The position numbers and the translations under genes are program-made. From assembly GCF_000203815.1 (NCBI RefSeq), contig NW_004457729.1, positions 1,736,674-1,800,673 of the forward strand: 64,000 bases of DNA, given 5' to 3'. The DNA comes from Cavenderia fasciculata. Lineage: Eukaryota; Evosea; Eumycetozoa; Acytosteliales; Cavenderiaceae. The notes beneath the pieces were generated by a model. That model had not been told where the DNA came from and made no database searches. It saw only the letters and a list, made by a program, of their open reading frames with translations. Below are positions 1-10,912 of the stretch, piece after piece (the first letter of the stretch is position 1; every line of letters begins with the position of its first letter).

Positions 1-170
1 TTAATATTGTTAACAAGCTGACAAACTCAAACTCGCAATGCCACAATTTAATTTAATTAAAAAAAAAAAACAAACAATTGTTTGTTGCGAAAAGAGGATT
101 GAGTATTAATAATAATTCAATTTTTTTTGTCAGTTTGCAATAAAGAAATCTTCTTCTTCCCTTCTTTTAG

Positions 171-311
171 GAGAATGGTTGTTTGGATCTGGGTCAGGTC
201 AAGTTCATTGGAGGAGGCACCAAAAAAAATATTGGTATCCAACCGACTTTTTTTGTAGCTTCCAGTCTATTTTTGAGGGAGTTATTACAACTTCACATTC
301 CAGAAGGATAA
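171..311 (+). CDS. possible 3'-terminal exon of an unidentified gene
   Basis: A pyrimidine-rich stretch ending in TTTTAG (about 151-170) looks like a splice acceptor and is followed by 46 open codons ending in TAA at 309-311. The peptide begins ENGCLDLGQVKFIGGGTKKN and ends in LRELLQLHIPEG. It is richer in non-AT codons than the surrounding DNA, which suggests real coding. The upstream exons would lie left of the window edge or within 1-150, where I found none. I do not recognise the family. It could also be a chance open stretch. Confidence 0.3.
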   Translation, partial: ENGCLDLGQVKFIGGGTKKNIGIQPTFFVASSLFLRELLQLHIPEG

Positions 312-439
312 TGGTCAGTGTTAGTTATACATTTAAAAATTTCCAAAAGTAATCATTCAACTACAACATCTCAAATCATTTTATAGAATAAGAGTAGTAT
401 AATTGTTTATTTAAAAATACCATGGTGAAAGGGTCATAT

Positions 440-767
440 TTATATATTAGTTTCACAATATTGTATACAATTTGCAGGTCCATAGGGACTGGACAATTGA
501 TTAGCAATGGCCATGCAACTAACTCTACCTACAGCTGGAATTTCCTGGCAATACATCATCATTGAGTTTACTCCTCCATGACATGCTTTGTCACATTGTA
601 CTTCTGGATCCTCTCCAATTGGTGAAATCTCTGCATTGATAAATGATAATAATATGACTCCAAGAGTTAATAATATTAATCTATCGACGGAGAAAGAGAG
701 AGATTAGTGATAAAGGTATTGTTAAAAGAAGAATAAGAAGAATAACATACATAAAGTTTTTAAACAT
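440..767 (-). CDS. small secreted cysteine-containing protein
   Basis: Two exons on the minus strand: exon 1 is 751-767 and exon 2 is 440-680, with a 70-bp intron (donor GTATGT, acceptor GATAG). Joined they give 85 residues. The N-terminus MFKNFILILLTLGVILLSFI is a clear signal peptide, with likely cleavage after NA. The mature part of about 60 residues has six cysteines, spaced like a disulfide-bonded mini-protein, and ends in CETNI. It is probably secreted or processed through the ER. I do not recognise the family. Splice phase and the match of a hydrophobic leader to a Cys-rich tail support the model. The first exon is only 17 bp, so simple ORF calling would miss it. Confidence 0.7.
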
Positions 768-2019
768 TTGTTAGATTGAAGAAGAAGAAGAATAAGTCAG
801 AGGAGATAGATAGAAAAAATTAGATAGAATAGATACAAATGAATGGTTCAAAAAAAAAGCCAACATTTTGAATAGATAGTAGTCCAGACAGCTACTATGA
901 CCCGCTCGGTTCATAATTTAGGGTGGGTGAGGAATGTGTGGGGTTGGGAAGATAGATGGTTGTGGTACCTCACCCACATGGTGTTTTGTATGCATGACAT
1001 CTTTTCATAAAAAATCACTATAGGGATTCATTGGATGGACAACAAAAATCCAATTGGATACATCACCCAAATGACCAAATTAAATTTGGTAGTGCCGAGC
1101 CTGTCAAACTACATTATGAACTAAAGAAACGCTATATTGATACAACTAGTATTTTAATCATCATTGCGAATTTCATCATATCATATGGTACATATATTAT
1201 ATTACGCGATCGTATTCTATTTATCTTGAACTGAACAATCAATCGTGGTCATTATGATTATCGTTATCGTTATTTGAGGGGGGGTTGTCAATCTCGCATC
1301 TTGATCGTCAACACACACACGCTCTCTTCTATTAACTGCAAAGATGGTTATGATTAATAATTGTCGTCATGATATGATATGATTGTTCAGTTAATCAATA
1401 CTAGAGTAGATAAATAGTAATATTAATAATAATAATAAAGAATAGGGTGTAGAAGAAGAACAACAAGTCAGTTCATTCAGATAGTGAGTGCACATCTCTT
1501 ATCCCCACATCCCTACTCTTCTTCGAGAACAACACTCAAAAAATCAGTTAAATTAAATTAAATTAAATTAAAAAAAAAAAAAAAACTAATTCCTTTGCTT
1601 TGCACAAATTTGCCCAGACTCTGGGTTGCAGGCACCTTGATATATTTGACCTCAATAAAGACAGACAGACAGACAGAGAGAGAGAGACATTAGCTGAAAA
1701 ATTAATAGTTCTATATTCTTTCAAATCCTAAATTATTCCTTTTCGATTCGATTCAATTCACTATCACCTACCTCGCCGTCATAGACGTAGTTTATTATTT
1801 TATTTTGTTTTTCAATATACAACCTTACAAACACATACACATACACACACATATATTTATACATATAATTATTTATTTATTACAATATATTTATTTTATT
1901 TATTTATTAAAAGAGTTAGAGAGATAAAAGAGAGTCAGACAAGTCAGACGACGAAAGAAAGAAAGAAAGAAAGATATCTTATATCAGTTAAATTAATAAT
2001 AATATAGAATTTAGATTCG
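768..2019. other. intergenic region with leader of the Sqs1-like gene
   Basis: No convincing gene. It holds simple-sequence stretches, including a GACA/GAGA run near 1661-1688, a TTAAA-type run near 1545-1580 and a GAAA run at about 1955-1972, just before the ATG at 2020. Open stretches here lack an ATG or are AT-rich noise. The right-hand part is presumably the promoter and 5' leader of the gene starting at 2020. Confidence 0.5.
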
Positions 2020-5000
2020 ATGGACGTTTATATAAATGGAGCATATGTATTACCAATGAAAAATGCTAGAAAACATAAGATGAATACTATATTAAATAAT
2101 CAACAACAAAGATTAGAAAGAGATAATAACAAAGATAAAGATAAAGATAAAGATAATAATAATAATAATAATAGCAATGGTACAAATGGTACCAATAGCA
2201 ATAGCAATAATGGTAAACAACAAACACAATCACAAAAGCAACAACAACAACAAAAGAATGCAGGACCTAAATTCAAGAGATTTAAAAAGAAGGATAAATT
2301 AAAGAGAAACCAACAAGTATCAAACACTAAAAAGGCAGCAAAGACATCGTCGACAGCATCACCTGCCAGCAATACACACTCACAGGGACAACAACAAAAC
2401 ATCATCTTTTTTGAAGAGGATGATAGCAACTGCAGTGACCAAGATATTATGGAGTGTCTAGATCACCTGGTCAGAGGAGATGACAGTCAAGAGGACAGCA
2501 TGGACGAGATCATTCTCGACTATATCCAGCACATGAATGTGTCAGATACCGACGAAAACGGCGTCATTAGCCAATTCACATTTACAGAGGATATGGATAT
2601 CCTCTACTCGGCCGTCAAGAGTAGACAAGGCAGAAAGAAGCACAAACTCGGTCCCGGTGCAGAGATTATCGATATCTACACAACTGGCAACTTTTTTACG
2701 GCCAGTGAAGACTCTGACGACCTAGATGACGACGAAGAGATTGACTTGGCCATCGAAGAATCTTATCGTAAGAGTTGTAGACTCAAGAGAAGAAATAATC
2801 AAAGTAGAAACAAAGCAAAAAAGGCTGCTACTCCACCAAAACCAAATAATAATAATAATAATAGCAAAAGTAAATCACCACAACAAAAGAATAATACTAG
2901 TATATTGGCAACTGCTGGCAAGGTTAATTTTGTTAGTGGAGGTATTCTAACAAATAATGATGAAGAAGATGATTCCGAATTAACTACTACATCAACTGAC
3001 AGTGTTTCCCTTCAACAATCAACAACCTCTACCAGCACAACTACTACTACTACAACTTCTACTACTTCAACTAAAAAGGTACCAGCATTGGAGAAAAGAG
3101 TATCATTCCAATTGATAAATGATGTAATTGTCCTTTCATCGTCGAGTGAGGATATCGATGAAAGTCCAAACATGCCAACAACCACTCCACAACAATTACA
3201 ACATAATCACAACTTTAATAACTTTAATAATCATCATATTCAACAGTTGCAACAGCAACAACAAGTTGTACCAAATATTGATTTGTCATCATCTGCCAAC
3301 AGTGGTTCACAACACGAACAAATGAGCCCAAGATTCAACCACGATGAATCACAAGATATTGAATTTGCCGATGAAAGTGATTTTGTAAACAATGAAGATG
3401 AAAGTGATGGTTATGATACCGACTTGGACAACGAGCAACAAAGAAGAGCATTTACACCATCGCCACTATTTTCTCAAGACATGATGGAAAGATCAGGTCC
3501 TCCATCCGATGACGACGATGAAAAGATGAACCAAGACGACGATTCATCAACCGAGGAAGAGAGAATTGTTTCCTGTTATGCAAATGGTTCAGAACCATCT
3601 GGTGATGAAAGTTATTTTAGTAATCCATTTAGTAGACTTTGTAGTGGTGGCGGCGGTGGTGGTAATAGATCATCTTCTTCCATTTCGTCATTTGGAAATC
3701 ACTCATCATCATCGACATTTGGTAATTTCAATACTCAAGCTACTAGAAGATCATGTAGTGGATTCTCATCATTTGGTATCAATACTTGTCCAACTACTCC
3801 ACCAACTCCATTAGCACCATCAACACCTCTTACACCATCAACACCTCTCACACCACTTTCAAATCCATTATTTTCCATCAATAGTCTAAATAATAATAAT
3901 AATAATAATATTCATAACCCAATAGATATAGACAAACTTCATTGTATTAATAGTTGTAGTAATAATAGTAATAATAATAATAATAATAATAATCTTTATA
4001 ATCGTAATAGTAATAATGGTAATCAATATATTGATGTTTCATCAGAAGAAAGTGAATCAGAATCAGAGTCTGATGATCCAGAGACTGAGCGTCGTGGATC
4101 TTTTGCCGATTGGATAAAAAAGGTACATGGAACATCGACCATCAAGATCCCACCCAAAAATGCCAACAACGAATTAATAGATGTAGATAATTTCGAACCT
4201 TTCAAAAAGGACAAGGTTGCTCCAGCACCCTCTGCTCCACTCGACCAAGTCATTTCCGATTGCCTAAGAGATAATTGTACAGAAGTCATCAAAAATGATA
4301 TCGAGTTGCTTCACAATAGAGGATTAACTTTTACATCCTACACTTCAAAACAATTAAGTTCAATCTCTACTCTTTTTGATACTTTAATTATGAATTCTTG
4401 TTATCAGTATGTATATAGAAAGATTATTAATAATAGATAGAAACCTTTCTAATCACTCCATTCTTCCTCCTCTCTACTTTAGTGAATTCCCATTATGGTC
4501 AATGTCTAAAATATCCTTGTATCAAATTCAATTATTAACTAAAAATTATGCTATTTTTAGTTGTATCAAGAAAATAAGTAAGTTATAAAGTTGCAAAAGC
4601 AAAAAAGATGTATACATTATATTAACAGTTTTTTTCATTAGGGAATAGAAAGACAATCTTTGTAAATATTCACAACTCTACAAAGAAACCATCGATTAGA
4701 AAGAAGGAAAGATATATTGAGGATTCTTCTCAACAATCTACCAACTTTAAAATTAATGATTCAATGTTTGATTATGATAGTGATTCAGAATCTGATACCG
4801 ATAATAATAATAATAACAATAATAATAATAACAATAATAATGGTCATATCAATAATAGTAGTGGTAGTGTTAATAATGGATTTATCAATATTAATAATAG
4901 TAATAATAATATTGGTAGACACCAAAGATCTCCATCACTTGGATCAACTTCACATACACCGAGAAAAGGTGAGAAAACAATTCATATGGGTAGAAAAGGA

Positions 5001-5309
5001 AAGACAGCACCACAAAATGTATATGAAAAGTTTTCTAAAAAGAAGAACAAACATCAACAGCAACAACAACAAAGTCCCAAAAACAAATCACCAAAGAGTC
5101 CAAACAGTGGTCCTCAAACACCTGTTAAAAGATTGTTACATGGTGAAGTTGTAGACGGTGATCGCAAGCCAATCGGAGAATCCAATATTGGAAACCAATT
5201 GCTCAAAAAGATGGGTTGGGTTGGTGGTGGTCTTGGAGCTCAAGAACAAGGCATCGTTGCACCAGTTCAAGCAGTTGTTAGAAAGGATAGATTAGGTTTA
5301 GGGTTTTAA
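2020..5309 (+). CDS. R3H and G-patch protein, Sqs1-like splicing or RNA-helicase cofactor
   Basis: Three exons: 2020-4406, 4483-4577 and 4642-5309, giving 1049 residues with matching phases. The first 730 or so residues are low complexity: poly-Asn, poly-Gln, Ser/Thr runs and many acidic Ser patches that look like CK2 or SUMO sites. An R3H-type region lies at about 741-850, across both introns, followed by a poly-Asn linker. The C-terminus is a G-patch: GNQLLKKMGWVGGGLGAQEQ, ending in LGLGF. The R3H then G-patch order matches yeast Sqs1/Pfa1, which activates the DEAH helicase Prp43 in splicing and ribosome assembly. That role is inferred from the family. The protein should be nuclear. Without the two introns the R3H core would be split and overlooked. 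Confidence 0.85.
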
Positions 5310-5428
5310 TTTATTATATAAAGATATGTATGGAATCAAGTTTTTTGATTTTCATAGTTTATAATTCTTTTTTTTTTTTAAAAGATAACAAATCAAATCA
5401 AATCATCAATTATAATTTCATTTCTATT

Positions 5429-6253
5429 TTATTTGGCAAAAAGTATTTTTGAAAGTGCATTTGGATTGATGATATTACCATTCATTGAACCAATGAGATG
5501 AGTGACTTGTGATGACAATTTCAAGTAAAAGGCCTTGTCTTGTCTGTCCATGCTTGTGATATGTTTGTTTTTGCCAGGAACCAATTTGTTGATCGTAAAT
5601 TCACGTACGGCAGTTGGACTGCCCCATGTAGAGTAGGAGACCACACGAATGACACGTCCTTTGCTAATAAACATCTGTGCAATATTGTTTAGATTATTTC
5701 TTCTGATAAAGTAAAATGATACCGTAACAAACAATGGTCCAATTCCCATTACCAATATATTTTGAATCGTCGAATGATCAGATGTTTGGGCATATAAATC
5801 TTTAAAGAACAATAATCAAAAGTAAGGGTAAGTAATAGATCTAAATAGAGATGTTGAATGTAATGGTTGACACTTACCTATACCACCCACTAATACACCG
5901 ATTTGAATGAATCCCAACATTGAAAACATTCTATACTTTAGTTGATTTACATCATCGTATATCTTTTCATAATATTCATCTTGTCCATTGTTGTTGTTGT
6001 TGTTATTAGTATCATTATTGCTATTGTTATTATTATTATTATTAGTATCAACTACAAAAGTTGATGGTGAAGAGGAAGAAGAAGAAGAAGAAGTAGAAGT
6101 AGAAGAAGGAGTAACAGTTGAAAATCTAAATAGTTGTTGATGTTGATTATTGATAGTTGATCGAGACAAGAGGAGTTGTTGGTTACTCTTGAATGTATTT
6201 AATGATATGAATGAAGCACTATCATCATCATCATTTTTTGTTATATATTCCAT
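5429..6253 (-). CDS. tmem223: TMEM223-like mitochondrial inner-membrane protein
   Basis: Two exons on the minus strand: 5878-6253 and 5429-5799 (intron donor GTAAGT, acceptor TTAAAG), giving 248 residues from the ATG at 6253. After Ser- and Asn-rich N-terminal sequence there are two hydrophobic segments (around FSMLGFIQIGVLVGGI and NILVMGIGPLFVTVSFYFI). A C-terminal domain follows with AQMFISKGRVIRVVSYSTWG and KAFYLKLS, which resembles TMEM223. TMEM223 is known to take part in cytochrome c oxidase (COX1) maturation in mitochondria. A better mitochondrial presequence lies upstream in another frame at 6231-6368, so the true start may be at 6368 (see findings). The family call rests on pattern memory, not on a search. 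Confidence 0.65.
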
Positions 6254-6368
6254 TGGTCAACACAGCACTTTGTGAAGATCTTGCTCCAGCATATGAACTT
6301 GAAGTAACTTTAAAAGTAGTAGTCGATGATGATGATCTAATCGATTTTAATAATGTCCTTGATAACAT
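6231..6368 (-). other. upstream frame with mitochondrial presequence-like peptide
   Basis: A minus-strand frame opens with ATG at 6368 and stops at 6231, giving 45 residues that start MLSRTLLKSIRSSSSTTTFK. Arg, Ser and Leu with no acidic residue is typical of a mitochondrial targeting peptide. It overlaps the start of the TMEM223-like frame by 23 bp and sits one base out of phase, across a run of six A (plus-strand T at 6234-6239). It is either the true N-terminus separated by a one-base slip, or an upstream ORF. Confidence 0.5.
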
Positions 6369-6407
6369 TCTATCTATCTATCTATCTATCTATCAATCTA
6401 TCTCTTA
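6369..6407. repeat. tetranucleotide repeat in the 5' leader of the TMEM223-like gene
   Basis: A CTAT run (GATA on the minus strand) abuts the minus-strand ATG at 6368. Similar GATA or GA runs sit just before the start codons of several other genes in the window. Confidence 0.7.
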
Positions 6408-6639
6408 AGCTTTTAAAGAATGAATGAAAAATCATATGTTTTTGAATCTTTTGCAATCACAAGTAAAAGTTCACAAAAATAATATTCTCAAGTCCAATAC
6501 TCACTCCTCTGGATAATATAATTATTTATTTCCAACATTAAATGAATAATAATTTTAATTAATTTTAGAATATCAAAGAAGAATATTCTAATTAATACTC
6601 TTATTTTTTGGTCGCCTGATTCAGAGTGTCCCAAGTTAG

Positions 6640-7998
6640 CTAGAACCCCCAAAGAATGTGGAGAGTATTGATACGAGTAGCTTCAAGTATCGTAAATCAT
6701 ACAATGCACTTAACATTGGTTTGGATTATCCAACATACTTGCAACCACTCCAACAACTAGTCATCAACAATGGACTGGTACTACCACCGATTACAACATA
6801 CGCATAACATCAATTCAAACAAGCAACCAACCAAATGACAGCTAGAACACACATTGGAAAGATTGTAATCGATTATGAAAATGTTGAACATGATCTGTTG
6901 GAACCACTCTTACAACCAGACAACAAGAGAGTGGAAAAGAAGAATTATAATCTCGATGGTATTCAAGATACTCTACTCATCACAGGTCAAACTGGATTGG
7001 CAGCACAATGTCTTCAATACATTATCAATCATTCCGATCATCTAAACGATATTATCGTTGTTTCATACTCCAAACCAAAATATGAAATACAACTATTAAT
7101 GAATGATTGTATTAGAAGGAAAAAAGGAGGATCAAGAGGCGACAACAAGGCATCGGCGTTGGTTAATATACATTTATTGCAATGTGATGTTGGCAATTAT
7201 CAACAATTGTATGAATGCGTCACCAAGTTGTACTCGAGCAACACATCGATCAAACCGGTGAAATTTGTGATACTCACTGCGAATGTATATTCGAGTAAAT
7301 TGGCAGATGATATAGACCACGAAGAACACCACAAAGTCATGTCGGCCAAGGCCATCGGAGCATTGAACCTTCACGAACTGTTTATTCAACTCGGATGGCA
7401 ATTGACACACTTTAACATGTTTTCATCGATATCGACGATGCTCAAAGGTGTCAATACCACGTATGGTGTATCAAACACAGTCTTGGATCTCTTGGCTAAA
7501 TATCGAAGCAACAATCTTGGAATGCAAGCCACATCGATTGCATGGGGATCAGTAGGATCAGCAGGATATTTATCATATGAAAAAGGAGCAAGTGTCAATC
7601 TAACATCGATTGGTGCAGAATTGTTACCTACCGCTCCATCCAAAAAGTTCAACTTTATTAAAATATATGATGGTGATTTTGAAAGAATACTCGGTCACGT
7701 GCCAAGACAAGAGCATCGATTCCAACACCTGGTCAAACAGATCAAGAATCAAACAAAAACAACAACATCGAGCAGTACCACCAATGATATTGTGATTGAC
7801 TATATCTCTGAAGTAGTATCCATCAGCAGAGATGGACTATCACTTGACACCAAACTCAAGGATTATGGCGTCGACTCGATGATTGCCATTCAAATCAAAT
7901 CATGGGTCGATAGAGAATTCAACAAACAGAATCTATTTAATCAATCTCAAATATCAAATGGTACTATTAATGAAATACTTCAAACTTTGAATACATAA
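6640..7998 (+). pseudogene. polyketide synthase relic: enoylreductase end, ketoreductase, acyl carrier domain
   Basis: One reading frame is open from 6640 except for a TAA at 6805-6807. From the ATG at 6835 it runs 387 codons to 7998. Before the TAA, residues such as FKYRKSYNALNIGLDYPTYL and VLPPITTY match the region before the end of the enoylreductase in dictyostelid type I polyketide synthases. After it, THIGKIVI closes that domain. A ketoreductase follows (LLITGQTGLAAQ; SSISTMLKGVNTTYGVSN; SIAWGS). An acyl carrier domain closes the frame, with the phosphopantetheine serine in DYGVDSMIAIQIK. A whole enzyme would be some 2,500-3,000 residues; the ketosynthase, acyltransferase and dehydratase parts are absent. 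The stop and truncation make it a 5'-deleted pseudogene, although the 387-codon KR-ACP part could still be expressed. Confidence 0.75.
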
Positions 7999-8039
7999 AT
8001 TAAATAGATAGGAATAACCCTCCAAAATTTTGATTATTC

Positions 8040-8063
8040 AAAAAAAAAAAAAAAAAAAAAAAA
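8040..8063. repeat. poly-A tract
   Basis: An A homopolymer of roughly 23 bases lies 3' of the polyketide synthase relic. It is an ordinary low-complexity tract for an AT-rich genome, although its place just 3' of a gene fragment is worth noting. Confidence 0.8.
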
Positions 8064-8291
8064 GACGTTTAGGTGCAGAAGTGGGGAGGTTTCATTAATA
8101 ATGCAGTTAAAGGTACTCACATCATTCCTCTTTTGCTTACTTGTATAACAACAACCCTTTTAAATATATATATATATATATATATATTGTAAAACTACTA
8201 CCTCATTCCTCCTCTTTCTTCTTTATATTGTATATATTCATCGATTATTCTCTTTCTCTAAAGTAGTTTAATAGTAGTCGACGCGCGCGAG

Positions 8292-10214
8292 ATGATTAGT
8301 AGTAATTTAAATGAAAATATAGCGGTTGTAGTGAGAGCAAGACCATTCAACAATGAAGAGACAAAACTTGGATGTCATGAGGCGTGGTCGATGGATCCAT
8401 TGTCAAATACAATCACATCATTGCCACCTCCTACAACACCGACATCGACATTGGCAGCACCCAAGACACCTGCAAAGTCATTAAACAGTTCACTTGGACC
8501 CCCTAGAACACCTGCCAAATCATCATTATACTCTTCTTCTTCTGCTCATCCTCCCCCATCAACACCTAGTGGAAAGTTTATACCAAATGAATATACCTAC
8601 GATCACTTGTTCTTGCCCAACATTGAAAATATAGATGTCTATACAAGCGTTGCCAAGGGTATCATCACATCAACAATGGAAGGATTTAATGGTGTTATCT
8701 TTGCCTATGGACAGACTGCATCTGGAAAGACGTTTACAATGAAGGGTACGGGTAGAAAGAACCCGGGTGTCATTCCATTGGCCATCCAAGACGTTTTCTC
8801 ATTCATTGCAAACGACCCAAACAGAGAGTTCTTGTTGCGTATCTCGTATTTGGAAATCTACAACGAGGTGATCAACGATTTGTTGGCACCCGAGAACATC
8901 AACCTCAAGGTGCACGAGAACCCACAGTCGGGTGAGGTGTTTGTCGGCGGGCTCAAAGAAGAGATTGTCTTGTCGTACGATCACGTGCTCTCGGTGATTG
9001 CGTCGGGTGAGGCACATCGTCATGTCGGGTCGACCAACTTTAACGACCAGTCGTCGCGTTCACACACCATCTTTAGACTGGTGGTAGAGTCCAAGCCGGT
9101 GGCCGACAGCGTCGATTCGTCGAGCCAAGGCGTGCGTGTATCGTGTCTCAATCTGATCGATTTGGCTGGAAGTGAGCGTGCCAGCGAGGGTGCGCAATCC
9201 ATCCGTAACAAAGAGGGTGCATACATTAACAAGAGTTTGTTGACTCTTGGCTCGGTCATTAGCAAATTGAGCGAAAAGACCAAGGGTCACATCAACTATA
9301 GAGATTCCAAACTCACACGTATACTCCAAAACTCGCTTGGTGGCAACTCCAAGATTGCCATCATCTGTACCATTACGCTTGCCAACAACAACTTTGAAGA
9401 GTCACATAGCACGCTCAAGTTTGCATCGCGTGCCAAGAATATTGTCAACAATGCCAAGGTCAATGAGACTGTCGACGACAAGACATTGATCAAACAATAC
9501 CGAAACGAAATTGCCGAGCTCAAGAACAAGCTCGAAGAGGCCAATCGTCGTGGCAAGGATATAGTTCCGGGCGGGTCAGCAGCAGACGAGCTCAACAAGA
9601 AACTAATGGAAGCCGAGAAACATAAGAACCTTCTCGAAAGTAAAATCCAGCATCTTACCAAGCTCATCCTCGTGTCGACCAGTATCAGCAACGCCAAAAA
9701 GTCGGCTGGTATGGCTAGTCCGGGGAGTTCTTCAATGTCGGCTCGCAATACCATACAAAATGTGTCGTCGGCAGCGTCACCTTCATCAATCGATCCACTC
9801 GCCGAGATTGATCCACACCATCTCAGCGAACACATTAAAAATAGTTTGGCAATCGAAGAAAAAGAGATACAGCTAAAGAGTAAAATAGCAAAGTTGGAAC
9901 TAGACGTTGAAGAGAAATCAAAAATAATAGAAACACTAAAGAGTGGTGGAAAAGGATCAACTTCTCCCGGCGTAACTGCACCTGTAAATGTAAATGATAG
10001 AATTAAAGAATTGGAAGCAAAATTAAAGGAAAAGGATGATTCCATACTTTCACTGGAATTCAAGATCAAAGGATACACTGAAAAGTTTAAAGAGTTTTAT
10101 TCAGAAAATACAGTTTTAAAGAAAAAGGTTAATCAATTACAAGATGAAATTCAAAGACTTCAAAATCAAGATGGTGCTTATGAATATGATGAAGATGGTG
10201 ATGAAATGTATTAA
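8292..10214 (+). CDS. kif11: kinesin-7 (CENP-E-type) motor protein
   Basis: A single exon of 640 residues with the motor at the N-terminus. The P-loop GQTASGKT is at 140-147, switch I is NDQSSRSH and switch II is DLAGSE. The neck and stalk from about residue 390 are predicted coiled coil with a Ser-rich break, and the tail is acidic. The N-terminal motor, motor sequence and modest length fit kinesin-7; D. discoideum Kif11 is a similar short member, so I use that symbol with caution. It should be a plus-end-directed microtubule motor, perhaps mitotic by family. A Ser/Thr/Pro-rich insertion of about 50 residues (42-95) interrupts the early motor domain and carries three KTPAKS-like or RTPAKS-like sites. 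Confidence 0.85.
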   Translation: MISSNLNENIAVVVRARPFNNEETKLGCHEAWSMDPLSNTITSLPPPTTPTSTLAAPKTPAKSLNSSLGPPRTPAKSSLYSSSSAHPPPSTPSGKFIPNEYTYDHLFLPNIENIDVYTSVAKGIITSTMEGFNGVIFAYGQTASGKTFTMKGTGRKNPGVIPLAIQDVFSFIANDPNREFLLRISYLEIYNEVINDLLAPENINLKVHENPQSGEVFVGGLKEEIVLSYDHVLSVIASGEAHRHVGSTNFNDQSSRSHTIFRLVVESKPVADSVDSSSQGVRVSCLNLIDLAGSERASEGAQSIRNKEGAYINKSLLTLGSVISKLSEKTKGHINYRDSKLTRILQNSLGGNSKIAIICTITLANNNFEESHSTLKFASRAKNIVNNAKVNETVDDKTLIKQYRNEIAELKNKLEEANRRGKDIVPGGSAADELNKKLMEAEKHKNLLESKIQHLTKLILVSTSISNAKKSAGMASPGSSSMSARNTIQNVSSAASPSSIDPLAEIDPHHLSEHIKNSLAIEEKEIQLKSKIAKLELDVEEKSKIIETLKSGGKGSTSPGVTAPVNVNDRIKELEAKLKEKDDSILSLEFKIKGYTEKFKEFYSENTVLKKKVNQLQDEIQRLQNQDGAYEYDEDGDEMY

Positions 10215-10352
10215 ATAATAAAATCAAATAAAATAGGAATAGATAGATATTAATAATAATCAAAGAATATTTTGATTTAAAACTAAAAAAAAAAAAAAGA
10301 ATATATTTCTATGTATTTATCTGTTTGTTTTTTTATATATTTATTAATTTAT

Positions 10353-10683
10353 TTATTTGTTTGTTTTATGTAATAGATAAACTGTTGAAATTAATGCACC
10401 AAAAATAAAATAATGACTTGATCCAATATTTTGACTGTATTCATGAACTATATTCAAACAATCTGTTACACATGGATGGAATTTAACATTTTGATTTGTC
10501 TAGACATCATACATTATTTTGTTGGTTAATAAATAGGTCTGTGTAGTTTAGGGCAATTTCAATGATACATACAATATGAATTAAATTTTCTACCAAAACA
10601 AAAGAATTTATCATAAATGCTGATAGCAATAATGTAAACAAAGCTGGTAAAATGCTGCAAACAATTCTCAATGCTAATAACAT
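10353..10683 (-). CDS. small protein with two membrane segments
   Basis: Two exons on the minus strand: 10573-10683 (37 codons) and 10353-10499 (49 codons with stop). The intron runs from GTATGT to TCTAG, giving 85 residues. The first exon is almost wholly hydrophobic: LRIVCSILPALFTLLLSAFM, then INSFVLVENLIHI. The second has two cysteines (HPCVTDC) and a second membrane segment (YFIFGALISTVYLLH), ending HKTNK. Both exons keep frame and splice at phase 0. I do not recognise the family. It might belong to the small two-TM mitochondrial or ER proteins. It lies tail-to-tail with the kinesin gene. Confidence 0.65.
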
Positions 10684-10912
10684 ATTTTTTGATCTAGATT
10701 TAAAAGAATAAATAAATAAATATATGATTGGGGTCTCTGTGAGATGTAGTACATCTAAATGAAAATGATGTGTACTATAGTGTTGGTTTTCAAAAAAACC
10801 AATAAATATTAATTTATTTCATAAACACACACACAAACACCAATGGTGATGGTAATGAAAGAATGAACTTCACTTTTTGTGTACATCATTGTATATGTTT
10901 ATATGTTACTTT

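Noticed and set aside
1031-1234. 67-codon open stretch with a hydrophobic helix
   Set aside because: It begins at TTG, not ATG, and no upstream exon with a matching phase was found. An acceptor-like CTATAG precedes it, so a terminal exon is possible but not supported.
2100-2429. Cys/Leu-rich minus-strand open stretch
   Set aside because: Antisense of Gln, Asn and Lys repeats in the Sqs1-like gene.
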